DNA of 64,000 bases from Actibacterium sp. XHP0104 (GTDB taxonomy: Bacteria; Pseudomonadota; Alphaproteobacteria; Rhodobacterales; Rhodobacteraceae): the NCBI RefSeq assembly GCF_025751515.1, contig NZ_JAOWLE010000006.1, forward strand, positions 1-64,000, given 5' to 3'. Both the position numbers and the translations under genes were made by a program. Position 1 is the stretch's first letter; the number at the start of each line of letters is the position of its first letter. The notes under the pieces are model-generated. The model had not been told where the DNA came from and did no database searches. It worked only from the letters and a program-made list of their open reading frames with translations. Positions 34,087 through 42,245 of the stretch are shown here, piece by piece.

Positions 34087-35643
34087 TCAGTCCTGTTGGT
34101 CGGCCTGTGCCGGGTCGGTTTCCGCATCGGCGGAGGGGTCATCGGCCGGTTCGTCTGCATCCGGATCGGAGGCCGGATCGCTGGTCTGCGCGCTGCCGGT
34201 CTTGGTGACGCGCCGCGGGTCGCTGTCGAGCACCAACCCCAGCGCGTCGAGCTTGGCGTTGGTGGCAGCGATCTCGGCCAGCACGGCGTCCGGGTTGCGT
34301 CCCTGCCGCGCGATCACCTCGGCCAACGTCATGGTGCCGGAGCGGATCGACAGCAGGTTCGCCATCGCATCCTTCTGCGGATCGACCGCCTCGAATTTCG
34401 GCGGCGACCATTCCACCGGCACGGTCGGCGACGGGATCTGACCCGCGGCCCATGCCGCTTCCGTGAACCACCGCCAGACAGGGGCGCAGAACATCGGAAT
34501 GAAGAGTTGCCACTGCACGGCGTCAATCTGGCGGCGGAACTCGACGAGCCCCGCGCGGATCGAGGAATAGTTCACCTGGGACAGGTCCCCGGTCAGCAGC
34601 TCGTAGGGCACCCGGAACCCGGCCGAGATCGTGTGCAGGCTGGCGCGCTTGTATTCGCCGTAGCCCCCGGTCGCCGAGGGCTGGTTGAACCGGATGTCCT
34701 TGCCGCCCCGCGCATAGGCGATCAGCCCTGGCTCGAACTGCTCCACCCGGTTGCCGTCGGCGTCGACCACCGAGGGCGCGATGCCCTGTTGCGCCTCGTC
34801 GTCGCCGAAGACGATGGCGGTGACGCAGGCCTCGGTCTTCTTGCGGACCAGCTCGGCCACCTCGTAATCGTCGAGATCGCGCAGAGAGCGGATCACCGGC
34901 GCCCCCCAGGGAACGCCGCGCGCCTGCGTGCGCTGCTTCTCGTAGACATGGGCGATCTCGGTCGCCGGGACCGGTCGGCTCTGCAGCCCGTTCTGCAAGG
35001 CCCCGTAGGCATCGCCCGGATGCTCGGCGTGGAGCCAGTAGGCCCGGCGCTTGCCCACCGGATCGAACTCGATTCCCTGCACCAGCCGACCAGCGCCGAG
35101 GGCGCCGGACTTGGTGGCGTCGAGGAAGTCGGCCTCCAGCACCTGCAATTGCAGCGGCACGGGCAGTCCGTCGCTCGCCCGCCGCAGACGGCGTCGCACC
35201 AGAACCTCGCCCGCCTCGACCATCTCGCGGCAGATGAGCGTCTGCAGGCCGTAGAAGTCGAGCTGACCGTCGGCGTCGCACTCCGCCGTCCAGCGTTCGA
35301 ACAGCGCGTCGACCTTCCGGTCGAGCTTGTCGTCGCCGCTCGCGGCGCGCGGCATGATGCCTGCGCCGATGATGTTGTTGACCAGCACCGCCACGGCCTT
35401 GGCGGCATGCGGGTTGTTGCGCACGAGATCCCGCATCCGGTCGCGCAAGAGGGCCCCGGCGACGCCGATTTCGGTGTCGGCGGAGGATCCGGGCGCGCGC
35501 CAGCCCTCGGTGCGACGCCCGCGCGCGGCCCCGTCGTAACCGCGCGTCAGGGTCTCGAAGGCCTGCCGCGCCATCACGCGGCGGGCCGCCATGCGCGGCG
35601 CCACCGTGGCGATGGCGTGGTCGAACCAGTTCGCCGACATCAC
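34087..35643 (-). CDS. Portal protein, lambda family
   Basis: A 518-residue portal of the lambda gpB type (PF05136 pattern): 'RDLVRNNPHAAKAVAVLVNN', 'IIGAGIMPRA', 'QLQVLEADFLDATK', and 'SSIRAGLVEFRRQIDAVQ' in the C-terminal part. It forms the dodecameric DNA channel at the capsid vertex. The tail of the protein is acidic and low complexity (Asp/Ala/Pro). Its ATG overlaps the stop of the upstream joining protein (ATGA). Confidence 0.85.
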   Translation of the reverse strand: MMSANWFDHAIATVAPRMAARRVMARQAFETLTRGYDGAARGRRTEGWRAPGSSADTEIGVAGALLRDRMRDLVRNNPHAAKAVAVLVNNIIGAGIMPRAASGDDKLDRKVDALFERWTAECDADGQLDFYGLQTLICREMVEAGEVLVRRRLRRASDGLPVPLQLQVLEADFLDATKSGALGAGRLVQGIEFDPVGKRRAYWLHAEHPGDAYGALQNGLQSRPVPATEIAHVYEKQRTQARGVPWGAPVIRSLRDLDDYEVAELVRKKTEACVTAIVFGDDEAQQGIAPSVVDADGNRVEQFEPGLIAYARGGKDIRFNQPSATGGYGEYKRASLHTISAGFRVPYELLTGDLSQVNYSSIRAGLVEFRRQIDAVQWQLFIPMFCAPVWRWFTEAAWAAGQIPSPTVPVEWSPPKFEAVDPQKDAMANLLSIRSGTMTLAEVIARQGRNPDAVLAEIAATNAKLDALGLVLDSDPRRVTKTGSAQTSDPASDPDADEPADDPSADAETDPAQADQQD

Positions 35644-35849
35644 CGATCCCCGCGCGAGAAGCCCGCAAGCCCGGCAACCGGCAGCGGCCGCGTGGTCCCC
35701 GCGATGGCGCGCTCGATGGTCCGGATGCGGGCGAGGAGATCCTCGGCCGATCCGTAGTCCACCGACTTGCCGTCATAGCTCACCCGGGTCGTGCCGCTGG
35801 CATAGGCCCGACGCAGCGCCGAGAGCTCGGTTTCCGTCCAGTCGGTCAT
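35640..35849 (-). CDS. gpW-like head-tail joining protein
   Basis: A 69-residue protein starting MTDWTETELSALRRAYASGT, with 'TRVSYDGKSVDYGSAEDL', the typical two-helix plus hairpin sequence of gpW-type proteins encoded between large terminase and portal. The start at 35849 lies 2 nt after the terminase stop with GGAGG further upstream; a longer form from 35861 is possible. It would plug the portal after packaging. Confidence 0.75.
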   Translation of the reverse strand: MTDWTETELSALRRAYASGTTRVSYDGKSVDYGSAEDLLARIRTIERAIAGTTRPLPVAGLAGFSRGDR

Positions 35850-35851
35850 CT

Positions 35852-37855
35852 TCAGAACCATCCTCCGCGCCGCCCGAGCCAGTCGGAGCGGCGCTTGCCC
35901 TGCGGGGCCTGTCCCGGCCGGTTGATCTGCCCGGCGGGATCGGTGTCGGTTGGGGCGGCCCCGAGCTGATCATCGAGGTCGCGCCATTTCTCGTCGGGCC
36001 AGCGATCCGCGCCCGCGATCCAGGCGGCGGCGCGGGCGTAGACCCGGCAATCCAGCGCCTCGTTGCGCTCGCGCAGCTTCTGCCATTCCAGCCGAGCGAA
36101 GCCGCGTTTCGTGCGCACCGTCACCAGCTGCTCGGCCACGAACTGCTTGAGCCATTCGTTCTCGACCCAATGCGGCAGATGCACCGAGCCGGGCGGGAAC
36201 GCGGCACCGTCGGCCATCTCCTCCTCGGTCGGGCGCGCCAGCCGCAGGAAGCGGTAGGTCTCGGCCTTGAAGGTCGACACCGCCACGGTCCAGAGCCGGG
36301 CGCCGCGCCGCAGGCGTTTGCCACCCTCGGTCGCGTCGACGAAGGTCGGCCCCGACACCGGGCTCGAGCGGTTGAAGCCTTCGACGCCCTTCACCGGCGA
36401 CACCTGCGCGAAGCCTTGCGCCCGCGACCAGGAATAGACCGCCGGGGCCTCGTAGCCGGTGTCGATGGCGAGCCGCGCGATCCTGAGATGCGCGCCGCGT
36501 TCGTGCGGCCAGCTTTTGTCCAGCAGCGCCGTAAGCTCGGACCATGCGTCGTGCCGATCCGGCCCGCCCTCGATCACGACGTGATCGACGAGCCAAGACT
36601 CAAGTCCGCGCCCCCAGGCCCAGACATCGACCTCGATCCGGTCCTTCTGGACGTCGGCCCCGGCGGTCAGGAACAACCCGCCCGCTGGCACCGTGCCGGA
36701 TGTCCAGCGCTCGCGCCGGTCGTAGAGCCGCTGCCAGTCCGGCGCTTCGCCGGTCTCGACCCATGTCTCGCCGAGGATCGTGTTGCGGAACGCCTTGATT
36801 GCCTCGTCCGACCCCTGTGCCGCGTCCCATGCCCGCACGATCCGCTCCCAGCTCAGCCAGCCGATCGGCGAATAGAGCGCCGAGAGGTGATACCCGACCG
36901 TGGTCGGATCGGCGGCCGTGGCGGTCGCCCGCCATTCGCCACCCTCCAGCATCGCCGTCTTGTGATGCTCCGCGATGGCCTTGTCGCAGCCCTCGCAGTG
37001 ATACTCCGCCGTCTCGGGGCGGCCCTTCTGCCAGCGCAGCCGGTCGAACTTCAGCCACTGCATCGCGCCGCAATGCGGGCACGGCACGAAGAACCGGCGC
37101 TGGTCGGACGCCTCGTACTCGCGCTCGATGCGCGACAGCCCCCGGATCGTGGGCGTCGAGACCAGGAACACCTTGCGCCGGTGCGCGAAGGTCAGCGACC
37201 GCGCATCCGCCAGCGTGACCGGATCGCCTTCCTCGTCGGCGGACGCGGGATACGCATCGACCTCGTCGAGGAAGATGTAGCGCGCCGGGGTGGAGCGCAG
37301 CCCGACCGCCGAGTTCGCGCCGGTCATGATCAGGATGCCGCCCGCGAACTCCTTGGACAGCATCGTGTTGCCCGCGTCGCGGGACCGGGCCGGTTTGACC
37401 CGCTCCCGCAACTCCGGGCTTTCGTCGATCAGCGGGTCGATCCGCTGGCGCGAGTTCCGCTTCGCCAGTTCCACCGTCGGCTGGACCGCAAGCATCGGGC
37501 CGGGCGCCTGGTGGATGGCGAAGCCGATCCAGTTGTTACCGGCCTCGGTCGCGCCGACCTGCGCGGCCTTCATGAACACGATCCGCTGCGTGGGATCGCC
37601 GGGGCTCAGCCGGTCCATGATCTCGCGCATGTAGGGCGTGCGCACCGTGCGATACCGCCCGGGTTCGGCCGAGGCGCGGCCCGAGAGCATCCGGTGCCGG
37701 TCCGCCCATTCCGAGACGGTCAGGTCCGGGTCGGGCCGCAGCCCGTTGCCCCAGGCGCGCAGGATCTCGCCCGCACCGTCGAAATCCGTCAGCGCGTCAT
37801 CTTCACCGGAAGTTGGGCCGGACCTCGGCGAGTTCGTCGAGGTGGGCGCGTACAT
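35852..37855 (-). CDS. Terminase large subunit (gpA-type)
   Basis: A 667-residue packaging ATPase-nuclease of the lambda gpA family. It shows 'EWADRHRMLSGRASAEPGRY', the Walker-A-like 'MKAAQVGATEAGNN', Walker B 'YIFLDEVDAYP', the motif 'HRRKVFLVSTPT', a zinc-like pair 'CPHCG'/'CEGC', and nuclease acids in 'TAGADVQKDRIEVDVW' and 'RLAIDTGYEA'. It cuts and pumps phage DNA into proheads. The start at 37855 overlaps the small subunit gene by 53 nt and has GGAA at 5 nt. Confidence 0.9.
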   Translation of the reverse strand: MYAPTSTNSPRSGPTSGEDDALTDFDGAGEILRAWGNGLRPDPDLTVSEWADRHRMLSGRASAEPGRYRTVRTPYMREIMDRLSPGDPTQRIVFMKAAQVGATEAGNNWIGFAIHQAPGPMLAVQPTVELAKRNSRQRIDPLIDESPELRERVKPARSRDAGNTMLSKEFAGGILIMTGANSAVGLRSTPARYIFLDEVDAYPASADEEGDPVTLADARSLTFAHRRKVFLVSTPTIRGLSRIEREYEASDQRRFFVPCPHCGAMQWLKFDRLRWQKGRPETAEYHCEGCDKAIAEHHKTAMLEGGEWRATATAADPTTVGYHLSALYSPIGWLSWERIVRAWDAAQGSDEAIKAFRNTILGETWVETGEAPDWQRLYDRRERWTSGTVPAGGLFLTAGADVQKDRIEVDVWAWGRGLESWLVDHVVIEGGPDRHDAWSELTALLDKSWPHERGAHLRIARLAIDTGYEAPAVYSWSRAQGFAQVSPVKGVEGFNRSSPVSGPTFVDATEGGKRLRRGARLWTVAVSTFKAETYRFLRLARPTEEEMADGAAFPPGSVHLPHWVENEWLKQFVAEQLVTVRTKRGFARLEWQKLRERNEALDCRVYARAAAWIAGADRWPDEKWRDLDDQLGAAPTDTDPAGQINRPGQAPQGKRRSDWLGRRGGWF

Positions 37856-38399
37856 GTTTTTCCAGCACCTTCTGCATCGCGGCTGGCTCCACGGTGATCT
37901 GCTGGCCCGTCGCGTCGCTGGATGAGCCCGAGAGCTCGGCCGCCATCAGCGCCGCCGCGCGCGCGGGCCAGTTCACCCATGCGTCCCGTTCCTCCCGCGC
38001 CAGCCGGAACACCAACGCCAGCGCGCGGGCCCGCTCGATCAACTCTCCCTTCAGCTTCTGCAAACGGATGCGCCGCTCCTGCGCCTTCAGCACCTCGTTC
38101 GCGGTCTTCGCCTGCAGGAAGGTCGTGCCGCCGCCAACGGCCGGGACCGCCAGACCCTGTTCGCGCAGCGTGTCGCCGACAGCGGCCACCGCCGCCTCGG
38201 GGACAGGCTTCAGCTTCGGCGCTGGCGCCTTTCTCGTCTTCGACGGGTCCGTCGTCTCGGCACGCCGGGCGTCGCTGGCCGCCGCGTTGATGCTGCCGTC
38301 GGGATAGAGGACCAGCCGCTCAGCGGCCTTCGCCTTCTGGATCGCGCCCCGCGACAGCCCGACATGGGCGGCGTACTGGCGCTCGCTCATGCCCTGCAT
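37803..38399 (-). CDS. Terminase small subunit / DNA-packaging protein
   Basis: A 198-residue protein with an N-terminal helix-turn-helix ('MSERQYAAHVGLSRGAIQKA'), as in Nu1-type small terminases, a Pro/Lys linker, and long helices ending 'QKVLEKHVRAHLDELAEVR' that suit oligomerisation. It recognises the packaging site for the gpA-type partner encoded immediately downstream. The start could be either Met1 or Met4. Confidence 0.75.
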   Translation of the reverse strand: MQGMSERQYAAHVGLSRGAIQKAKAAERLVLYPDGSINAAASDARRAETTDPSKTRKAPAPKLKPVPEAAVAAVGDTLREQGLAVPAVGGGTTFLQAKTANEVLKAQERRIRLQKLKGELIERARALALVFRLAREERDAWVNWPARAAALMAAELSGSSSDATGQQITVEPAAMQKVLEKHVRAHLDELAEVRPNFR

Positions 38400-38431
38400 C
38401 GACGGCTCCGATTATCATTCAAGATCATGTG

Positions 38432-38450
38432 CTTATCGAGTTGATAAGCG
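38432..38450. promoter_or_regulatory. Operator-like palindrome in a divergent intergenic region
   Basis: GCTTATC (38432-38438) and GATAAGC (38444-38450) are perfect inverted arms around GAGTT. The site lies between the divergently transcribed terminase gene (minus) and the small plus-strand gene at 38511, in an AT-richer stretch, so it may be a repressor site. Confidence 0.45.
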
Positions 38451-38510
38451 CACCGGAGAGAGCGAACGTCCGTTCAGAAGGACGATGCAACTCACCACGG
38501 AGCCACCACG

Positions 38511-38783
38511 ATGACCACGCGCCTGAACCCGATCACCCCCCCCCGCCACGAACTCCGCGCCGAGAAGGCGCGCCGGAACAAGGAGGCCGCACTCGCCGCC
38601 TTCATCGGCAAGAAGGCCGAAATCGACGAGATGCTCGCCCGCCTGCAGGCGCTCAGCGACGACCATTTCAACTGCCACCCCGACGAGGCGGGCTGGGCCA
38701 TGGTCGGCACCCTCGAACACTACGCCAGCCTCCTGAAGCGCATCACCGACAGCGCCTTCGGCGAGGGCGAGCACGCCCGCTGA
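38511..38783 (+). CDS. Small phage protein of unknown function
   Basis: A 90-residue plus-strand protein, helical and charged ('RAEKARRNKEAALAAFIGKK', 'AEIDEMLARLQALSDDHFNC', 'TLEHYASLLKRITDSAFGEG'), with no membrane segment. A short frame (MQLTTEPPR then stop) overlaps its start as TGATG/ATGA, hinting at a leader peptide. It is followed 96 nt later by the DUF3489 gene on the same strand; the pair runs against the phage late genes and is probably expressed separately. Confidence 0.6.
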   Translation: MTTRLNPITPPRHELRAEKARRNKEAALAAFIGKKAEIDEMLARLQALSDDHFNCHPDEAGWAMVGTLEHYASLLKRITDSAFGEGEHAR

Positions 38784-38879
38784 TCTCCGGCACCGCCGGA
38801 ACTCCCGCCGCGCGCCCTGCGCGGCTCGGGGTCGTAGAAGGCGCCGCATGACGCGGGCCTCGAGCAAGGAGACGACCCC

Positions 38880-39398
38880 ATGACCCAGATTCAGCTTTCC
38901 GACGCCCAAGCCGTCATCCTGTCCACCGCCTGCGCGCGCGAGGACGGGGCGGTCTTTCCCGTCACCGCCAGCCTCAAGGGCGGCGCCGTCGGCAACGTCT
39001 GCAAGAGCCTTCTGAAGCAGGGCCTGATCGAGGAAATCGGCGCCACGGACCTCAACACGGTCTGGCGGCACGACGAGGAGCGCGGCCCGATCACGCTGCG
39101 CGCCACCCCTCTGGCCTACAGCACCCTCGGGATCACGGACGAGCAGGACGACACGCCGCCGGCTGAGACGCCAACCGCCCCGGTCCAGCGCCGGAAGGGC
39201 ACCAAGCAGGAGACCCTGATCGAGATGCTCCGCGCAGAGGGCGGCGCGACCATCGACGAGATCGTCGCCCAAACGGGCTGGCAGTCGCACACGGTGCGCG
39301 GCGCCATGTCCGGGGCGCTGAAGAAGAAGCTCGGGCTCGAGGTCACCTCCGAAAAGGTCGAGGGGCGCGGGCGCGTGTACAGACTCCCCGCCGCCTGA
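38880..39398 (+). CDS. DUF3489 domain protein
   Basis: A 172-residue protein. The C-terminal ~70 residues match DUF3489: 'KGTKQETLIEMLRAEGGATI', 'DEIVAQTGWQSHTVRGAMSG' and 'LKKKLGLEV', which look like a winged-helix DNA-binding unit. The N-terminal half ('LSDAQAVILSTACAREDG') has a second helical domain often paired with it. It may be a small transcriptional regulator of prophage genes; its target is unknown. The start has GGAGACGACCCC upstream. Confidence 0.75.
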   Translation: MTQIQLSDAQAVILSTACAREDGAVFPVTASLKGGAVGNVCKSLLKQGLIEEIGATDLNTVWRHDEERGPITLRATPLAYSTLGITDEQDDTPPAETPTAPVQRRKGTKQETLIEMLRAEGGATIDEIVAQTGWQSHTVRGAMSGALKKKLGLEVTSEKVEGRGRVYRLPAA

Positions 39399-39451
39399 CG
39401 CACCGGACCCCGAAAAGTTGATGGCCGCCGTCCCTCCGGGGCGGCGGTCGA

Positions 39452-39676
39452 TCATTTGGCGCTCCGCATCCGGATCGCCTCAAACACCCGGCGCAGGGCG
39501 AAGGATCGTGCGATGCTCACCACGGTGAAGATGGCGCCCATCTTCAGGTTCTGCGCCAGCGTCGTGTGCAGCCCGAAGACCGGGAAGATCAGGATCTGCG
39601 TGACGACGGCGACGCCGTAGCCGACGACCACGTTGGCGACGGACTCGACCAGCGACATGAGGCGGGATTGCTTCAT
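39452..39676 (-). CDS. Small membrane protein (DUF7220-like)
   Basis: A 74-residue protein with two predicted membrane segments ('VANVVVGYGVAVVTQILIF' and 'KMGAIFTVVSIARSFALRRV'), matching a small family frequent in alphaproteobacterial phages. Its ATG overlaps the stop of the alternative frame 39673-40863 as ATGA and lies 10 nt after the stop of the cytosine methyltransferase frame. Function unknown. Confidence 0.65.
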   Translation of the reverse strand: MKQSRLMSLVESVANVVVGYGVAVVTQILIFPVFGLHTTLAQNLKMGAIFTVVSIARSFALRRVFEAIRMRSAK

Positions 39677-40863
39677 GCCGCAGCCTCATCCATCGGCCAG
39701 CAACTCAGCTGCCAAAGTTCGCAGCGCGTGCGCTGCAACCAGGGGGACCACACCGTTGCCACAGAGCCGAAGCCGGTCCACCCGGTGGGCCAGCCCATCA
39801 GCGCCTCGACGAACAGCGGGTTCAAGGTCCGGCGCGGCTCGGAGGTATCGCTCCCAGCCATCGGCGTCACCAGGACCTGGCGGCCAAGTAGACCGTTCAC
39901 CGGTGTGTTCGCCAGCGTCGTCGCCCCGTCCTTGTGATCCCGCGCCGTCGGCGTCATCCACATCTGACTGGCATAGGTCAGATCGGCTGTCTTGCGATTG
40001 CCCGCGCTCGGTTTGTTCCCGTCGGTTGCCATCGGCGTCGGCCAGTCCCGCGCCATGCCGTCCAGACCCTTCTCGTGCTTCCGATCTCCGCCCCGGCTGC
40101 GAAAGCTGTCGGTCTGCGGCGTCGGCCACATCGCGGCTGTCGTCGCGAGGTTCATGCCGTGCTGGCCCGCAGCCTGCGATGGCGTCGGCTTCGTCTGCCT
40201 GTTCTCGTTGGCGCTGGCCCTCGGTGTCGGCCAGAGCCGCAGCAGCTCCGTCCGGTTCCCGCCACTCGACCGGGTGCCAGAGCAGGCGCGCGGGGTCGGC
40301 CAGCTCGTCGCTCTCGCGGACGGCGAGGATGAAGAGCCGTTCGCGTTTGTGGGGCGCGCCGACCTCCGCCGCCGTGAAGAGGCCTGCCGCAAGTTTGTAG
40401 CCCATGCCGACCATTCCTGCGGCGACTTCGGGGAAGCCGAGGCGGAGATGATGGGCGACATTTTCGAGGAAGACGAAGGGCGGCTCGACCTCGCTGATGA
40501 TGCGGGCGACATGCGGCCAGAGGTGGCGTGGGTCGTCCGCACCCCGGCGCTTGCCCGCGACGGAGAACGGCTGGCACGGATAGCCCGCAGTGACGATGTC
40601 CACCGCGCCGCGCCACGGGCGGCCGTCGAAGGTTTCAACATCGTCCCAGACAACAGCCTGATCCAGGGACGCGTCTTCCATCCGCGCCACGAGAGTGGCT
40701 GCGGCGTAGGTTTCCCGTTCGACATGGCCCACAGCACGATATCCGGGGATAGCAATGGTGAGCCCGAGGTCGAGACCACCTGCGCCGGAACAGAGCGAGA
40801 GGCCGAAGAGGCATGCGTCTCCGGCTCCGGAAGCGCGTCCGGGGGAAGGTAAAGCCAGGTCAT
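39673..40863 (-). CDS. Overlapping-frame protein with WPTP repeats, inside the cytosine methyltransferase gene
   Basis: A 396-residue frame (start MTWLYLPPDA at 40863) on the same strand as the C5 methyltransferase but one base out of phase. Its C-terminal half carries repeated W-(P/M)-T-P motifs (at 40291, 40222, 40117, 40033 and 39949, with a V-T-P copy near 39870). It ends 'LNPLFVEALMGWPTGWTGF', a sequence type I recognise from phage proteins annotated as methyltransferase-associated. The stop overlaps the next gene's ATG (ATGA), which favours translation. The N-terminal half is Ser/Arg-rich and may be only a by-product. Alternatively it is a non-translated shadow that other phages express by frameshift. 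Confidence 0.4.
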   Translation of the reverse strand: MTWLYLPPDALPEPETHASSASRSVPAQVVSTSGSPLLSPDIVLWAMSNGKPTPQPLSWRGWKTRPWIRLLSGTMLKPSTAARGAARWTSSLRAIRASRSPSRASAGVRTTHATSGRMSPASSARSSRPSSSSKMSPIISASASPKSPQEWSAWATNLRQASSRRRRSARPTNANGSSSSPSARATSWPTPRACSGTRSSGGNRTELLRLWPTPRASANENRQTKPTPSQAAGQHGMNLATTAAMWPTPQTDSFRSRGGDRKHEKGLDGMARDWPTPMATDGNKPSAGNRKTADLTYASQMWMTPTARDHKDGATTLANTPVNGLLGRQVLVTPMAGSDTSEPRRTLNPLFVEALMGWPTGWTGFGSVATVWSPWLQRTRCELWQLSCWPMDEAAA

Positions 40864-40867
40864 GCAT
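39686..40867 (-). CDS. DNA cytosine-5 methyltransferase
   Basis: A 393-residue C5 methyltransferase. Motifs seen in order: I 'LSLCSGAGGLDLGL', IV 'TAGYPCQPFSVAGKRRG' with the catalytic Cys, VI 'PFVFLENVAHHL', VIII 'APHKRERLFILAV', and IX/X 'DRLRLCGNGVVPLVAAHAL'. The target-recognition region (about residues 215-330) is unusual: low-complexity with repeated L-A-D-A-D-G-like blocks that are the other-frame reading of the WPTP repeats. The start MHDLALPSPG lies 1 nt after the stop of the upstream adenine/cytosine-N4 methyltransferase. It may protect phage DNA from host restriction. Confidence 0.85.
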   Translation of the reverse strand: MHDLALPSPGRASGAGDACLFGLSLCSGAGGLDLGLTIAIPGYRAVGHVERETYAAATLVARMEDASLDQAVVWDDVETFDGRPWRGAVDIVTAGYPCQPFSVAGKRRGADDPRHLWPHVARIISEVEPPFVFLENVAHHLRLGFPEVAAGMVGMGYKLAAGLFTAAEVGAPHKRERLFILAVRESDELADPARLLWHPVEWREPDGAAAALADTEGQRQREQADEADAIAGCGPARHEPRDDSRDVADAADRQLSQPGRRSEAREGSGRHGAGLADADGNRREQTERGQSQDSRSDLCQSDVDDADGAGSQGRGDDAGEHTGERSTWPPGPGDADGWERYLRAAPDLEPAVRRGADGLAHRVDRLRLCGNGVVPLVAAHALRTLAAELLADG

Positions 40868-40868
40868 G

Positions 40869-42245
40869 TCACGCGGCGGTCTTGCGCTTTCGCGCGGGTT
40901 CGGGTGCGGCGTCCGTGTCCGGCGTATCGGCCGGGGCGTCGGCATCGTCGCCCAGCCGCTCGGTCCTTACCTGCGCAAAGGTCCGGCCGTCGCCGTCGAG
41001 GATCGCGTCGCGGCCGGTCTCGACCTGCCAGCGTTCCACGGCCACGTCGACGTAGGCCGCGCTGATCTCCATCGCGAAGACGCGACGGCCGTTGGCTTCG
41101 CCCGCCATGATCTGCGATCCGGAGCCCGAGAACGGCTCGTAGCAGAGGCCGCCCCGCGCCACATGCTGGCGCATCGGAATGCCGAAGGCGTCGAGCGGTT
41201 TCGGCGTCGGGTGATCGGGGCGCTCGTCCTTGGCGAAGGACGGCATCTCCCAGGTGGAAGGCAGCGTCTGCTCGGCGACCTTTGGCGGGCGGTTCGGGCG
41301 GCGCCAGCCCATGAAGCAGGGTTCGTGCTTCCAGAGGTAATGCGACCGGGTCAGGACGCCCCGGTCCTTCACCCAGATAATCTGCTGGTGGACGAAGGCT
41401 CCGGCCTTTTCCCAGCAGGCTTCCAGCATCCCTTGACGGCGAGAGGCGTGCCAGCAGTACCAGGCGGCATCCTCGGTGATCGCCTCGGCCACGGCCGCGG
41501 CGATGAAACCATCGTAAAGCTCGGCCCCCTGCGAACTGTCGTCCCAGGTCGTGCCGTAAGACGCGGACCAATCCTTGTTTCGCGTCGGGTGGTTGGAGCC
41601 GTCGTAGTCGACGAGATACGGCGGATCGGTCGCGAACAGGATCGCCCGCTCGCCATTCATCAGGCGGCGCACATCGGCAGCGCTGGTGCTGTCGCCGCAC
41701 AGCAGCCGATGATCCCCGAGGATCCACAGATCGCCCGTGCGCGACGCCGGGTTGCGCGGCGGCTCCGGGATGGTCACCGGCGGCACGGAGCCACCGGCGC
41801 CACCTTCTTGCCCGTCCCCCTCCGGCACGTAGGCCAAGAGCTTGTCCAACTCGCCGTCGGAGAAGCCGACCAGCGACAGGTCGAAGTCGTCGGCCAGCAG
41901 GTCGTTCAGTTCCGCCGACAGCAGCGCCTCGTCCCAGGTGCCGAGTTCGGTCAGCTTGTTGTCCGCAATGCGATATGCCCGGCGCTGCGCCTCGGTCAGG
42001 TGCCCAAGCACGATCACCGGCGCCTCGGTCAGCCCGAGCTGCGTGGCGGCCAGTACACGCCCATGCCCGGCGATCAGCTCCCCGTCCTCACCGACGAGGC
42101 AGGGCACGGTCCAGCCGAATTCCGCCATGCTGGCGGCGATCTTCGCGACCTGGTCCGCGCCATGCGCCTTCGCGTTCTTCGCGTAGGGCTGGAGGCGCGA
42201 CAGCGGCCACGTCTCGATCGCGTCCGGGGCGAAGCTCAGCGTCAT
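40869..42245 (-). CDS. ParB-domain DNA methyltransferase (N6-adenine or N4-cytosine)
   Basis: A 458-residue protein. Residues about 8-110 form a ParB-like nuclease/nucleotide domain ('LQPYAKNAKAHGADQVAKIA', 'GHGRVLAATQLGL', 'YRIADNKLTELGTWD'). Residues about 160-430 form the methyltransferase with catalytic 'ATDPPYLVDYDG' preceding the SAM site 'EPFSGSGSQIMAGE', a beta-class order. Such fused proteins are common in phages and modify their own DNA. ATG 42245 is preferred to TTG 42254 because of AAGGAA spacing. Confidence 0.85.
   Translation of the reverse strand: MTLSFAPDAIETWPLSRLQPYAKNAKAHGADQVAKIAASMAEFGWTVPCLVGEDGELIAGHGRVLAATQLGLTEAPVIVLGHLTEAQRRAYRIADNKLTELGTWDEALLSAELNDLLADDFDLSLVGFSDGELDKLLAYVPEGDGQEGGAGGSVPPVTIPEPPRNPASRTGDLWILGDHRLLCGDSTSAADVRRLMNGERAILFATDPPYLVDYDGSNHPTRNKDWSASYGTTWDDSSQGAELYDGFIAAAVAEAITEDAAWYCWHASRRQGMLEACWEKAGAFVHQQIIWVKDRGVLTRSHYLWKHEPCFMGWRRPNRPPKVAEQTLPSTWEMPSFAKDERPDHPTPKPLDAFGIPMRQHVARGGLCYEPFSGSGSQIMAGEANGRRVFAMEISAAYVDVAVERWQVETGRDAILDGDGRTFAQVRTERLGDDADAPADTPDTDAAPEPARKRKTAA

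Noticed and set aside
31940-34441. 833-residue plus-strand open frame opposite capsid and portal genes
   Set aside because: Antisense shadow; the minus-strand genes carry clear capsid, protease and portal motifs.
35591-37897. 768-residue plus-strand open frame opposite the terminase
   Set aside because: Antisense shadow of the large terminase; Arg/Pro-rich and without domains.
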